Shown here one piece after another: positions 37,389 to 45,159 of a stretch of DNA of 61,625 nt (its first letter is position 1; each line of letters begins with the position of its first letter). The stretch is from Nitrospinota bacterium (GTDB lineage Bacteria > Nitrospinota > Nitrospinia > Nitrospinales > VA-1): assembly GCA_009873635.1 (NCBI GenBank), contig WAHY01000013.1:1-61625 (forward strand). Direction: 5' to 3'. A program made the translations under genes and the position numbers. The notes under the pieces were generated by a model, which was given only the letters and a program-made list of their open reading frames with translations, was not told where the DNA came from and did no database searches.

Positions 37389-37754
37389 ATGCTGAATCAA
37401 GCTGCACTCATTGCAATCTTTTTCGCGCTCTTTACCGCAAATATTCATGGAAATGAATCTAAGATGGTTGTGATTCCCGCCGGGGAATCTAATCCTGGAG
37501 CTTCAAAAAGTTCGACCATTATAGAAATTGATCACAAGTGCCACTACCCTTTTAATCCATCCAGCATGATCACGATTTTACTTTTCAAAAAAGACGGGCT
37601 CGAATACATTTCTTCTTTCGGAGAGGAAAGATGTGCCTGGCACTTTGCCAAAGAAATAGAAACAACTATACGTAATTCAATAATCCCCAAAAGCTTCAAG
37701 CAGGAATTATTAGGAGAAATCAAAAAAGCAAAACAGAAACGTTCTGCTATTTGA
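37389..37754 (+). CDS. Exported hypothetical protein
   Basis: 121 residues with a signal peptide (MLNQAALIAIFFALFTANIHG). Just after cleavage it reads KMVVIPAGES, which resembles the opening strand of SUMF1 domains (MVLIPSGSF in the next gene), but no further SUMF1 motif follows. The rest is mixed, with two Cys. It may be a small protein in its own right or a fusion of an SUMF1 start with another sequence. It is directly upstream of an SUMF1 gene. Confidence 0.6.
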   Translation: MLNQAALIAIFFALFTANIHGNESKMVVIPAGESNPGASKSSTIIEIDHKCHYPFNPSSMITILLFKKDGLEYISSFGEERCAWHFAKEIETTIRNSIIPKSFKQELLGEIKKAKQKRSAI

Positions 37755-37811
37755 AAATTATATTCTTTGCAAGTTTATACTGCCTTGTTCAAGGAATAGC
37801 TTTTTTATATT

Positions 37812-38525
37812 ATGCGCTGTTTTGAAAAGTTTTTATTTATTTTTCTGTTCTTTATGCTTTCCACGCTTTTCCCGGGTCTATCTTTGTCGAGCAACAGAGA
37901 AATGGTATTAATTCCTTCTGGTAGTTTCAGGATGGGTGCCGACCTGGAACCTGACCAATCGCCGATTCATGAGGTATTTCTGGATTCTTTTTACATTGAT
38001 GTTTATGAGGTAACACAAGAAAATTTTGAAAGTATTATGAAATATAATCCTTCAAAGCATAAAGGCCCCAATCTACCCGTCGAATTTGTTGACTGGTTTG
38101 AAGCTAATGAGTATTGCCGAAAAATAAATAAACGATTACCCAGTGAGGCGGAATGGGAAAAAGCAGTCCGAGGTAACAATAATTCCAGGTTTTATTGGGG
38201 AAATACAATAGATGGGAGGTTTGCCTGGTTTAAGTCGAACTCACAAGGCAAAACACATCCAGTAGGAACCAAACAGCCGAATTCATATGGAATCTATGAC
38301 ATGTCTGGCAATGTTTGGGAATGGGTTTCTGACTGGTACGAAGAAAGTTATTATAGCAACAGCCCATATTCCAACCCGAAAGGTCCTGAAACCGGAAGGT
38401 TTAAAGTGCAAAGAGGGGGTTCCTGGTCCAACCTGGCTGACTATCATTCCTCAAGTTATCGAATGGTGTATGGGCCTACTGGCAAAGATGAGTTTAATGG
38501 TTTCAGGTGCGCCAAATCAAAATAA
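37812..38525 (+). CDS. Exported SUMF1/FGE-family protein
   Basis: 237 residues with a signal peptide (FLFIFLFFMLSTLFPGLS). The SUMF1 core is complete and compact: MVLIPSGSFRMG near residue 31, FYIDVYEVTQ, PVEFVDWFEANEYCRKINKR, LPSEAEWEKAVRG, YGIYDMSGNVWEWVSDWY, VQRGGSWSN and the terminal GFRCAK. It is shorter than the lipoprotein paralogue at 4435-5331 and lacks a lipobox. Members act as formylglycine or sulfoxide synthases or as structural carbohydrate-binding-like domains; activity is unknown. Confidence 0.85.
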   Translation: MRCFEKFLFIFLFFMLSTLFPGLSLSSNREMVLIPSGSFRMGADLEPDQSPIHEVFLDSFYIDVYEVTQENFESIMKYNPSKHKGPNLPVEFVDWFEANEYCRKINKRLPSEAEWEKAVRGNNNSRFYWGNTIDGRFAWFKSNSQGKTHPVGTKQPNSYGIYDMSGNVWEWVSDWYEESYYSNSPYSNPKGPETGRFKVQRGGSWSNLADYHSSSYRMVYGPTGKDEFNGFRCAKSK

Positions 38526-38674
38526 CTTTTCAAATTTCATGGCAAACGATTCGTAAAGGTTTTACAAATATAGAAAGCCCATTCAGCGTTTCGATATGAT
38601 GTCACGATTATGAGTCCAGCAATCTTGAAGAATCTGTAAAATTAAATACTTTCAGTTGAGAGAGATTGATAACA

Positions 38675-39142
38675 ATGAAAAAATTTCAATTATTATCCCT
38701 ACTTTTTCTAGGCTTTTTAGCAATGGTTTTCTGGAGGGTTTCTGTAATGGAAAAAACCATGGATGCGGAAGACTATCTGAGCCTTGGAATTGAAAAAGGA
38801 AGCCAGGGAATGCACGACGAGGCTATAAACCTTTTCAAGCAGGCCTTGACTATAAACCCAGACCTTGTGCCTGCATATTTAGCTTTGGGCAATGCCTATG
38901 GTAATACCAGGAACTATAAGAATTCCATAAACGCTTATAAAGAGGGAATACAATTAAACCCTCGTCATAAAGATGTGCCGCGGATGGAAATGAATATTGC
39001 CTGGATTTCACATGTAGCTCATGACGATGAAACAGCAATTCTTTATACAAAAAAAGCTATTCAGTCCTACACTGATCGTAATGATTATAAAGGGGTGGCT
39101 GAAGCAGGTTTCAGGTTACGTATGTTTGAAAATAAAAAATAA
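38675..39142 (+). CDS. Membrane-anchored TPR protein
   Basis: 155 residues from ATG 38675. One N-terminal helix (LLSLLFLGFLAMVFW) probably anchors it, then two to three tetratricopeptide repeats (YLSLGIEKGSQGMHDEAINLFKQAL, AYLALGNAYGNTRNYKNSINAYKEGI). No partner apparent. An upstream TTG at 38666 is the same frame but has a weaker ribosome site. Confidence 0.75.
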   Translation: MKKFQLLSLLFLGFLAMVFWRVSVMEKTMDAEDYLSLGIEKGSQGMHDEAINLFKQALTINPDLVPAYLALGNAYGNTRNYKNSINAYKEGIQLNPRHKDVPRMEMNIAWISHVAHDDETAILYTKKAIQSYTDRNDYKGVAEAGFRLRMFENKK

Positions 39143-39309
39143 TTCACCGCTACATTATTCTCAGTACTGTATCCGCCGCAAACACTCAACCAGACTGATT
39201 CCCTTATCCATATCAGCGCGAATTTGATAATAATGAATTAATTGCTGTTTTATGGTTAAATAGTTCAGGCGAAAAAATTAATAATCTTATTTTCTTGAAG
39301 GTTTGTTCA

Positions 39310-39915
39310 GTGAAAAAATTATACCTGGTTTCTATAATATTTTGTTTCACACTTATACCCTGTTTGGGGTTTGCCAACGAACTTCTTGTACTAAGTGGTG
39401 ATAAATCTCAAAACTCTAAAAGATGGCGGGAAGAAGTTCTTCCCGAATACAATACAAGTAATTCCGGTCAAAATCTTCCTGTAAAAATTGTCCCCGTTAA
39501 AGGGAAACTGTTCCCGGAATGGTTTGCAAAAGCAATCGATGATGGAAGAGTAGGAGAAATCTTAGGAACCCCTACCTTCCTGATCTGGGATCCAAAAGAA
39601 GAAAAAGAAGTCGGTCGCATTGAAGGTTACACACAGAAAAGCCGGTTCTATTCTCAACTAAACGAAGCCATAGACCTTATTAAACAAGGTCAACACCCTG
39701 GGAAGAGAGAAGGTTCCGGAGGTCACAAGGATGAAGGTTCAGGCGGAGATCAGCGACAGGATGAAGGCTCCGGCGGCAAACATAATATAATGGATCATAT
39801 TTACAAAACTCCCGAAGAAGCGAAAAAAGCCTCTCAAATGCTGGGCCTGGGAGGCGAAATCCATACTCATGAAACCGCGGATGGAACTATTTATATGCCC
39901 GGATCCTCAATGTAA
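39310..39915 (+). CDS. Exported thioredoxin-fold protein lacking the CxxC motif
   Basis: 201 residues from GTG 39310 (GAAGG about nine bases upstream). A signal peptide (SIIFCFTLIPCLGFA) is followed by a thioredoxin-like domain of the SoxS/SoxW kind: ELLVLSGDKSQNSKRWREEVLPEY, then GTPTFLIWDPK with the cis-proline. Where such proteins have CxxC, this one has SQNS, so disulfide chemistry is lost. The C-terminus has three EGSGG motifs in a Gly/Asp/His-rich linker (residues about 138-160) and a final IHTHETADGTIYMPG segment. Perhaps a binding rather than redox protein. Confidence 0.75.
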   Translation: MKKLYLVSIIFCFTLIPCLGFANELLVLSGDKSQNSKRWREEVLPEYNTSNSGQNLPVKIVPVKGKLFPEWFAKAIDDGRVGEILGTPTFLIWDPKEEKEVGRIEGYTQKSRFYSQLNEAIDLIKQGQHPGKREGSGGHKDEGSGGDQRQDEGSGGKHNIMDHIYKTPEEAKKASQMLGLGGEIHTHETADGTIYMPGSSM

Positions 39916-40240
39916 TTGATTTCATCTCAAATCATTTTTATTTAAAAAAATTTAAACCGGACTGGCACGACGATGAACCAGGCAGTCATGGAGTCAAATA
40001 TCGAGGAATGAGGCATGAAGCCGCAATCACCATTGCCATAAGCAGTCATCACTCCTCATGCTTAGCCTCCCTTTCATCTATCTCACGCAAGCATTCAACA
40101 AGGATAACTATGCTCTGACATTAGTTGAACTTAAAGTGACAATAGTTTTTCTAGTGAAGTGAAAATTATTTTAGTAAAAAGTTTTGATCTGATTTCAAAA
40201 TTTGATCAAAGTACTTGTAGCACCAAACCATATATTTGCC

Positions 40241-40269
40241 GGGGGGTGGTTTCTTGGGGGTGGGGGGGG
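40241..40269 (+). other. Potential G-quadruplex tract
   Basis: Within 29 bases there are runs of six, two, five and eight G, separated by short loops (GGGGGGTGG TTTCTT GGGGGTGGGGGGGG). This satisfies common sequence rules for an intramolecular G-quadruplex. It lies about 95 bases beyond the 3' end of tRNA-Thr. Confidence 0.5.
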
Positions 40270-40324
40270 TACCTAATAGGGAAAACGTTAAAATTGCTAC
40301 CCCATACGCTACCCAAAGCAACAA

Positions 40325-40352
40325 ATGGGCTACAGCCTAAACTGTAACCCAT
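40325..40352 (-). terminator. Hairpin downstream of tRNA-Thr
   Basis: ATGGGCTACAG (40325-40335) pairs with CTGTAACCCAT (40342-40352), an 11-bp stem with one G-T wobble and a six-base loop, ten bases past the tRNA CCA end on the minus strand. It is followed by TTGTTG rather than a solid T-run, so termination is possible but weak. Confidence 0.45.
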
Positions 40353-40361
40353 TGTAAAATA

Positions 40362-40436
<75 letters not shown>

Positions 40437-40733
40437 CTAGTTCGCGATGGTCGGAAATGACATACTTTACACGCTCTGCCCGGTAAAAATCAACCCCCCT
40501 GGCAGTGGATACTTCAGCAATGTTTATCGTTAAATCCCAAACCCGTATTTTCTACCATAACTGTTCATTCCCATCCAAATACCTGCGAAAATGGTATTGT
40601 GAACTTTTCTTAACTGCAAAAAACTTAATGTATTCATACAAGTGGGGTTATACTAAATTTCCACAACACGGGTTTGTTATTTTCCAACCTGCCCTTCACT
40701 GAAAACCTGTAATATTTTAACAGACGTGAACGG
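40437..40733. other. Intergenic region upstream of tRNA-Thr
   Basis: About 300 bases. It should contain the leftward tRNA promoter and the rightward promoter for the cyclic-nucleotide-binding gene. A 65-codon frame at 40505-40702 lacks a ribosome site and protein-like composition. Confidence 0.3.
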
Positions 40734-41183
40734 ATGGCTGACGAGATAACCAAAGAAGAGTTTGCCTGGATATATGAGGTGTTTAAAAAGGTCGAGGTTT
40801 TTACCGGACTGAACTACGCAGAACGGGAAACTTTGATCGAAGAGATGTATAAGCTGAGTTACAAACCTGAAGACAACATCTTTAAAGAAGGGGATGCCCC
40901 CAATGCCTGCTTTTTGATTTATAAGGGTAATGCAAAGGTGATTAAAAACAAAAGGCTGGTTATTAAAAAAGAGGTCACCACTATTGGTCCCGGTTCTTTT
41001 TTTGGGGAAATGGCTTTTCTCACCTACGCGCCTCGCGTCGCTAGGGTGACTGCCGAAACGGACCTGGTTTGTTTCGTTCTACTCAAATCAACGTTTCAAC
41101 GTTTACTGGAAAAAAACTCTGCCTTCAAAAGCTGGCTCGAAACTCTCTCCGCCAAACGCATGGTCAAACTCGATAGCATCTAA
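40734..41183 (+). CDS. Cyclic-nucleotide-binding domain protein (no effector domain)
   Basis: 149 residues, one Crp-like domain: FKKVEVFTGLNYAERETLIEEMY, EDNIFKEGDAPNACFLIYKG, the cassette GPGSFFGEMAFLTYAPRVARVTAETD, then helices. The phosphate-binding Glu and Arg (FGEMA...PRVARV) are present, so cAMP or cGMP binding is plausible. There is no DNA-binding helix-turn-helix, so it would act by protein contact. A second such domain in the window is at the C-terminus of the antiporter at 23386-25863. Confidence 0.85.
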   Translation: MADEITKEEFAWIYEVFKKVEVFTGLNYAERETLIEEMYKLSYKPEDNIFKEGDAPNACFLIYKGNAKVIKNKRLVIKKEVTTIGPGSFFGEMAFLTYAPRVARVTAETDLVCFVLLKSTFQRLLEKNSAFKSWLETLSAKRMVKLDSI

Positions 41184-41199
41184 GTGGCGAGTCGCCACT
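41183..41199. other. Hairpin at the end of the cyclic-nucleotide-binding gene
   Basis: AGTGGCG-AGT-CGCCACT, a perfect seven-bp stem with a three-base loop starting at the stop codon of the gene. No T-run follows. It may slow transcription or protect the 3' end. Confidence 0.4.
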
Positions 41200-41252
41200 G
41201 CCAAATAGCAAAAACTTTTAACGGGTCAGAACAATTCATCTCGGCTTAATTT

Positions 41253-42065
41253 TCAATTTCCAGTCGCGTGAGCGACCATTTCGCTGGCGGTCCAGGCCAT
41301 GTCTTTGTTCGACCCTCCAGCAAACCCGAGTTTGCTGACGACGATGATTCCAAACGCGGTGGATTCTTTAAACCACCCTATCACCGTGGGAACAATGGAA
41401 TTCGGATCGATACCCTGCTCAATAAGCTGATAAGCACGCAAAGCGGTCACCTTCATGGCGATGGCTTCACCGTCACCCGTGGCGGCAACGGCTCCTTCCG
41501 GCCCGGCATAGAGTCCGCACCCGATTAACGGGACATCACCGACTCGGCCTGGAATGGCTTGATCGATACCCCCTGTGCTGAGTGCCGCGGCGAATTCATC
41601 ACCGGACCGCGCAACACACCCAACCGTGTCGGTTGTTGAAAAATCTTTCCCGGTATTTGCAATTTCATCAGGTGTTATTGGCAGGCAACCTTGATTGAGC
41701 GCAAACTCTGCCGCTCCCCTCCCCGCCAACACCCGGTATTCAGATTGACTGACAATACGCGCGACATTAATAGGGTTTTTATATCCTCTCAACGCGGCCA
41801 CAGCACCAAAGGTTCCGGAACTTTCCATGCATGAAGCATCCATCTCCACCGTATCGTCAATGCGTTTATGCGAACCAACTCCTGCGTTGAAGCGTCCGTC
41901 ATCTTCCAAAGCGGCAACCGCCTGGCAGGCCGCATCGATAACAGGCTCACCCGTCTGCAGGGACATCATACACATTTGCCCGGCAATGGCGGTTCCATCG
42001 GCATAGGCCGGATCGGAGCCCGCACCACCGTGGGTCAATACAACCAGTTTTTTTCCTGTTTCCAT
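41253..42065 (-). CDS. Isoaspartyl peptidase / L-asparaginase (Ntn hydrolase)
   Basis: 270 residues from ATG 42065 (AAGGGATG ribosome site). A type 2 asparaginase: the proenzyme self-cleaves before a threonine that becomes the nucleophile. Seen: VVLTHGGAGSDP, DGRFNAGVGSHKRIDDTVEMDAS, and the cleavage site TTDTVGCVARSG with the nucleophile Thr near residue 162, then STGGIDQAIPGRVGDVPLIGCGLYA. It cleaves isoaspartyl peptides or asparagine. A longer start at 42149 is in frame but adds non-conserved residues. Confidence 0.9.
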   Translation of the reverse strand: METGKKLVVLTHGGAGSDPAYADGTAIAGQMCMMSLQTGEPVIDAACQAVAALEDDGRFNAGVGSHKRIDDTVEMDASCMESSGTFGAVAALRGYKNPINVARIVSQSEYRVLAGRGAAEFALNQGCLPITPDEIANTGKDFSTTDTVGCVARSGDEFAAALSTGGIDQAIPGRVGDVPLIGCGLYAGPEGAVAATGDGEAIAMKVTALRAYQLIEQGIDPNSIVPTVIGWFKESTAFGIIVVSKLGFAGGSNKDMAWTASEMVAHATGN

Positions 42066-42166
42066 AACATCCCTTTTAAATACAGTTTTTCTCCGGGCAC
42101 GGCCCGGTTGTGTATCAATTATAAATGAGGTAAGCTTAAGACCAACCAAAAATCGACAGGAAACCG

Positions 42167-42550
42167 ATGGTCAAGTTTTGCTTGCAGTGTAAAAACGCGT
42201 TCTGGGGTGGACAGTATTGCCCGAAATGTCCCGGTGAAATTGAACTGCTCGATGCCGCCCTGCCTGAGAACAAAAAATATTTGCCGGAACTCAATATTGA
42301 TGTCCGGCCAAAATATTACGCCCGCAGTTCCATGCTGCTTTCCTGTTTCGGATTCGTGATGGCCCTGCCGCTCGGTGCGTTTTTGTTTTTGCGCGGCATG
42401 TCTTCTTCCAACAACATTTTACTGTGGGCCAGTATTGGCATTGGTACCGTTGTTGCCGTTTCATGGGGATGCTGGTTTCTCGCCCAAAAACTCTTCAACA
42501 AACAAATGGAAGATGTTGAGGTTGAAAACAAAGAACCTCAACTAGACTGA
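42167..42550 (+). CDS. Zinc-ribbon small membrane protein
   Basis: 127 residues: an N-terminal four-Cys zinc ribbon (FCLQCK, then YCPKCPGE), a soluble segment, and two membrane helices (about 55-75 and 83-108), ending in an acidic tail. No specific family recognised. It diverges from the isoaspartyl peptidase gene with about 100 bases between. Confidence 0.65.
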   Translation: MVKFCLQCKNAFWGGQYCPKCPGEIELLDAALPENKKYLPELNIDVRPKYYARSSMLLSCFGFVMALPLGAFLFLRGMSSSNNILLWASIGIGTVVAVSWGCWFLAQKLFNKQMEDVEVENKEPQLD

Positions 42551-42564
42551 CCACTAGGCGTGGA

Positions 42565-42690
42565 GCCAACGAGCAATAACCCATTTGTGTCAGCAACAGG
42601 TTTACTCGGCTTTAAGAGCAATGCTATCTGCCTCCCCCTGCAAGGCCACCAGGCGCCAGCGTGACGCTGAACCCAAAGAGCAATAACCCA
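42565..42690 (+). repeat. Dispersed intergenic repeat, copy 2
   Basis: Blocks shared with copy 3 at 48590: GCCAAYGAGCMATAACYCATTTGT, AACAGGTTT-CTCGGCTTTAA, TATCTGCCTCCCCC and CCAGCGT. The start block recurs at the end (CCCAAAGAGCAATAACCCATT, about 42671-42691), so copies may be tandem or overlapping units of about 105 bases. Confidence 0.6.
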
Positions 42691-42836
42691 TTAACTGAGG
42701 CAGGAATACTGCCAGATCTGCTACTTTTTTCCCCTCCCTAAAAACTTTTTTCAAAAAAAATCTAAAAAATTATCCTTATTTTTCAATATTTTACAAAAAT
42801 AATAGAACAAATACGCATTTTTTGTTTAATTATCTA

Positions 42837-42864
42837 TTGACAAATCTATAATAGTGTCTAAAAT
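42837..42864 (+). promoter_or_regulatory. Sigma-70-type promoter for the exported-protein/MerR-B12/CbiX-like operon
   Basis: TTGACA (42837-42842), 16 bases, then TAAAAT (42859-42864), a near-consensus pair about 55 bases upstream of ATG 42920. The spacer has a second TATAAT-like string. MerR regulators, including CarH types, bind at or near such spacers; that the neighbouring MerR protein acts here is inference. Confidence 0.55.
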
Positions 42865-42919
42865 TAAACTTATACATAATGTTAACTTTTAATTATAATT
42901 TTAATTAGGAGATTAAAAA

Positions 42920-43618
42920 ATGAAATCACATCGAATTGTTCTCAATATACTGGCAATCACCGCAATGACAATTTTTACCTCAGCCACAGTCATGGCGCAT
43001 TCCAATCGCGATCATTCCAAGGTTCCTTTTAAGTGGGAATTATCTGAAAAGTTGAATTCAAAAATTGAGAGAGATCTCAATTCAAACAATCCATCTGGAT
43101 TTGTAGGATTGAGTCTAACTGAACAGAAAAAGTTTGATAACTACGTAATCAATGTTGGAAATAAATTTGAAGCCAGAGTTCGAAATGTTGATGTGATCTT
43201 CGAGCGAACATCTGGAGGACTGAAAATTGTTGATGCCTCCAAGGCTAAAAAGGAAACAGAGAATGTTGTTCCCATAAGAAATATTTCATCCATCTCAAAA
43301 GTTTCTACTCAAGGGCTTTCTCATATCGGTCACAATCATAAAAGACTTCCTGTTGAATGGAAATTCGGACCTGCTACCAATTCAAAAATCGTAAAACGTA
43401 TGTTTGAAACCAGGGGTAACATTTTTGTTGGCTTGAATCCCATTGAGCAGGACATGTTGAATGATTACAAGGTCAAAGTTGGCAACCGGTTTCAGCTTTC
43501 AATTTCTGGCCACAGTTTTCTTGTTGAAAGAGCTTCTGGCGGGTTAAAAGTCATTAACCATGCTACAAGTTTAGACGTTGTTCAGTTGAACAAAGAAACT
43601 AATGATGACAATATTTAA
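42920..43618 (+). CDS. Exported protein of two tandem homologous domains with His-rich motifs
   Basis: 232 residues. A signal peptide (LNILAITAMTIFTSATVMA) is followed by two homologous units of about 75 residues: the first begins HSNRDHSKVPFKWELSEKLN, the second HIGHNHKRLPVEWKFGPATN. Both contain IxVGLx(L/P)xEQ, a YxxxVGNxF segment and end in (F/V)ERxSGGLKxVx. Each unit is opened by a His-rich string, suggesting metal binding. No known family recognised. AGGAG sits eight bases before the ATG. Next genes are the MerR-B12 regulator (29 bases on) and a CbiX-like chelatase. Confidence 0.8.
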   Translation: MKSHRIVLNILAITAMTIFTSATVMAHSNRDHSKVPFKWELSEKLNSKIERDLNSNNPSGFVGLSLTEQKKFDNYVINVGNKFEARVRNVDVIFERTSGGLKIVDASKAKKETENVVPIRNISSISKVSTQGLSHIGHNHKRLPVEWKFGPATNSKIVKRMFETRGNIFVGLNPIEQDMLNDYKVKVGNRFQLSISGHSFLVERASGGLKVINHATSLDVVQLNKETNDDNI

Positions 43619-43647
43619 TCCTTAGTTCAACAACACAAAGGATCGCA

Positions 43648-44601
43648 ATGACCCAAACAGACAACATGGATAATCTTATTTCAATAGGCGAACTTTCTCG
43701 GCTAACAGGAATAACCACGCATACGTTGAGAGTGTGGGAAAAGCGATACGGCACACCCCTCTCTCAACGATTGCCATCTGGACACCGCCGGTATCCCAAA
43801 GAAGATGTTCCAAGGCTGCGGGCAATCGCTAAAGCCCTGGAGTCGGGGTACCGGGCAAGTAAAGTCGTATCGGGAACCCTGGAAGAATTGCAGGGGCTGT
43901 TGGGTTTGAAAGAGTTTATTGAAACCGGTTCCAGCGTTTCATCAACCGGGGAAAAAGATAGTTCATCCAAAGAAATGACGCTTGAGCGGTGGGTCAAATC
44001 AATTCACGAATACGATGATGACTTCCTTATACATGAATTTCATCAACATTGGAATCGTGTTGGTCCTTTGAAATTTATAGTTGACTTTGCCAGCCCCTTA
44101 ATTGAAAGAGTGGGTATCGGTTGGGAACAAGGAGAGTTGTCTGTATCCCAAGAACATTTCGCAACAGAATGCTTAACCAGTTTTCTCACCAACAAATGGC
44201 GGCAGCTCAACAAGAGAAAAAATGAATGGACCATATTGATGGCAACACTGCCTGGAGAAACGCACAACCTGGGCTTACTCATGAGTTCGGTAGTCGCTAG
44301 CCTCACTCATGCAAAAATAATATATCTGGGTCTTAATAATCCAGTTGAAAGTTTAATTAAGACCGCAAAGAATCATAAACCGCAAATTATTTGCTTGAGT
44401 ATTTCTTGGCTTTTTATAGAGAAGCCGTTAGATACGGAAAATTATCTTATTCGAATAAAAGAAGAATTGGGTAACGATACAAAGATTATTTGTGGAGGTA
44501 AGGGAGCCCCTGATAATTTAACAGGTATTATCAAGCTTAAAGATTTTATTAAATTTAATAATTGGTTGGGAGAATTTGAAAACTCCCTCATTTTAAACTA
44601 A
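43648..44601 (+). CDS. MerR-family regulator with cobalamin-binding domain (CarH/LitR type)
   Basis: 317 residues. Residues 10-80 are a MerR helix-turn-helix (ISIGELSRLTGITTHTLRVWEKRYG, then PSGHRRYPKEDVPRLRAI). Residues about 115-210 are the helical cap with GWEQGELSVSQEH, a W-x9-EH signature. The Rossmann B12 domain has LPGETHNLGLL at about 205-215, that is ExHxxG, whose His ligates cobalt, and LGLNNPVESL. In CarH proteins adenosylcobalamin makes tetramers that repress DNA and light breaks them, so this is a candidate light and B12 sensor. All key residues are present. AAGGA precedes the ATG. It sits between the exported protein and the CbiX-like gene. Confidence 0.9.
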   Translation: MTQTDNMDNLISIGELSRLTGITTHTLRVWEKRYGTPLSQRLPSGHRRYPKEDVPRLRAIAKALESGYRASKVVSGTLEELQGLLGLKEFIETGSSVSSTGEKDSSSKEMTLERWVKSIHEYDDDFLIHEFHQHWNRVGPLKFIVDFASPLIERVGIGWEQGELSVSQEHFATECLTSFLTNKWRQLNKRKNEWTILMATLPGETHNLGLLMSSVVASLTHAKIIYLGLNNPVESLIKTAKNHKPQIICLSISWLFIEKPLDTENYLIRIKEELGNDTKIICGGKGAPDNLTGIIKLKDFIKFNNWLGEFENSLILN

Positions 44602-44616
44602 TGCATGGGGAAAATA

Positions 44617-45150
44617 ATGGAAGCTATAACACAAGCAGTACTTTTAGTTGGACATGGAGGGTTGCCAAAGGACATCCCGCAAGAGATCGTTGAAAATTTT
44701 ATGAGGGTTCATAAACAACGCGTTCGGTCAGGAAATGCGATAACGGCCCAGGAAAAAGAATTGGACTCCACCATTAGAAAGTGGAAGCGAACCCCTGAGT
44801 CCGATCCCTATCAAGCAGGACTTGAAAGTCTAGCCTCACATATGCAGCCATTATTGAGTGATTATATTCTCAAAGTTGCCTACAACGAATTTTGTCACCC
44901 GACTATTGAAGCCGCAGTCGATGAATTGGTTGAGCAGGGTATCACTAAAATAATTCTAGTCACGACCATGATTACGCGGGGAGGATCTCACTCAGAAACT
45001 GAGATCCCTGAAGAAGTCAATGAATTGCGAACGAAATACCCCGCGATCGACTTCCAATATGCCTGGCCTTTCAGCATGGTTTCATTTTCAACATTTTTAT
45101 CGAATCATATCAAAAGTTTTCAACCCAAAGCTGCAGTAAACATCGATTAG
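44617..45150 (+). CDS. CbiX/SirB-like sirohydrochlorin chelatase-family protein
   Basis: 177 residues from ATG 44617 (GGGGA about eight bases upstream); ATG 44605 in the same frame is the alternative. CbiX inserts cobalt, SirB iron, into sirohydrochlorin. Here the chelatase pattern is clear: AVLLVGHGGLP at the start (His 1), CHPTIEAAVDELVEQGITKIILVTTMITRGGSHSETEIPEEV (His 2 in GGSHSETEIP). The middle region (residues 30-75) is longer than in short CbiX. Directly downstream of the B12-binding regulator, so a role in cobalt or tetrapyrrole handling is likely, though the substrate is not proven. Confidence 0.8.
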   Translation: MEAITQAVLLVGHGGLPKDIPQEIVENFMRVHKQRVRSGNAITAQEKELDSTIRKWKRTPESDPYQAGLESLASHMQPLLSDYILKVAYNEFCHPTIEAAVDELVEQGITKIILVTTMITRGGSHSETEIPEEVNELRTKYPAIDFQYAWPFSMVSFSTFLSNHIKSFQPKAAVNID

Positions 45151-45159
45151 AGATTTAAA

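Larger units (their letters stand above)
39916..40361. other. Intergenic region downstream of tRNA-Thr
   Basis: About 445 bases without a gene. It holds a run of G tracts (40241-40269) and a hairpin (40325-40352), described separately, and short GGGTAGC-type direct repeats on the minus strand near 40296-40320. Direct repeats beside a tRNA 3' end can be left by an excised element, but no integrase or att duplication was found. Confidence 0.35.
42551..42919. other. Intergenic region with dispersed repeat and promoter
   Basis: About 370 bases. The first half is repeat copy 2; the second half is AT-rich with a promoter at 42837-42864 and a strong ribosome site (AGGAG at 42906-42910). Both are described separately. 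No B12 riboswitch was recognised. Confidence 0.5.

Noticed and set aside
39960-40080. Inverted GAGGCATGA/TCATGC-CCTC segments
   Set aside because: Pairing is broken by several mismatches and no T-run or copy elsewhere was seen.
40505-40702. 65-codon frame upstream of tRNA-Thr
   Set aside because: No ribosome site, basic/aromatic composition unlike a protein, no neighbours in operon.
42551-42919. Possible B12 riboswitch upstream of the MerR-B12 operon
   Set aside because: The structured part is the dispersed repeat, shared with regions not linked to B12; no B12 box seen.
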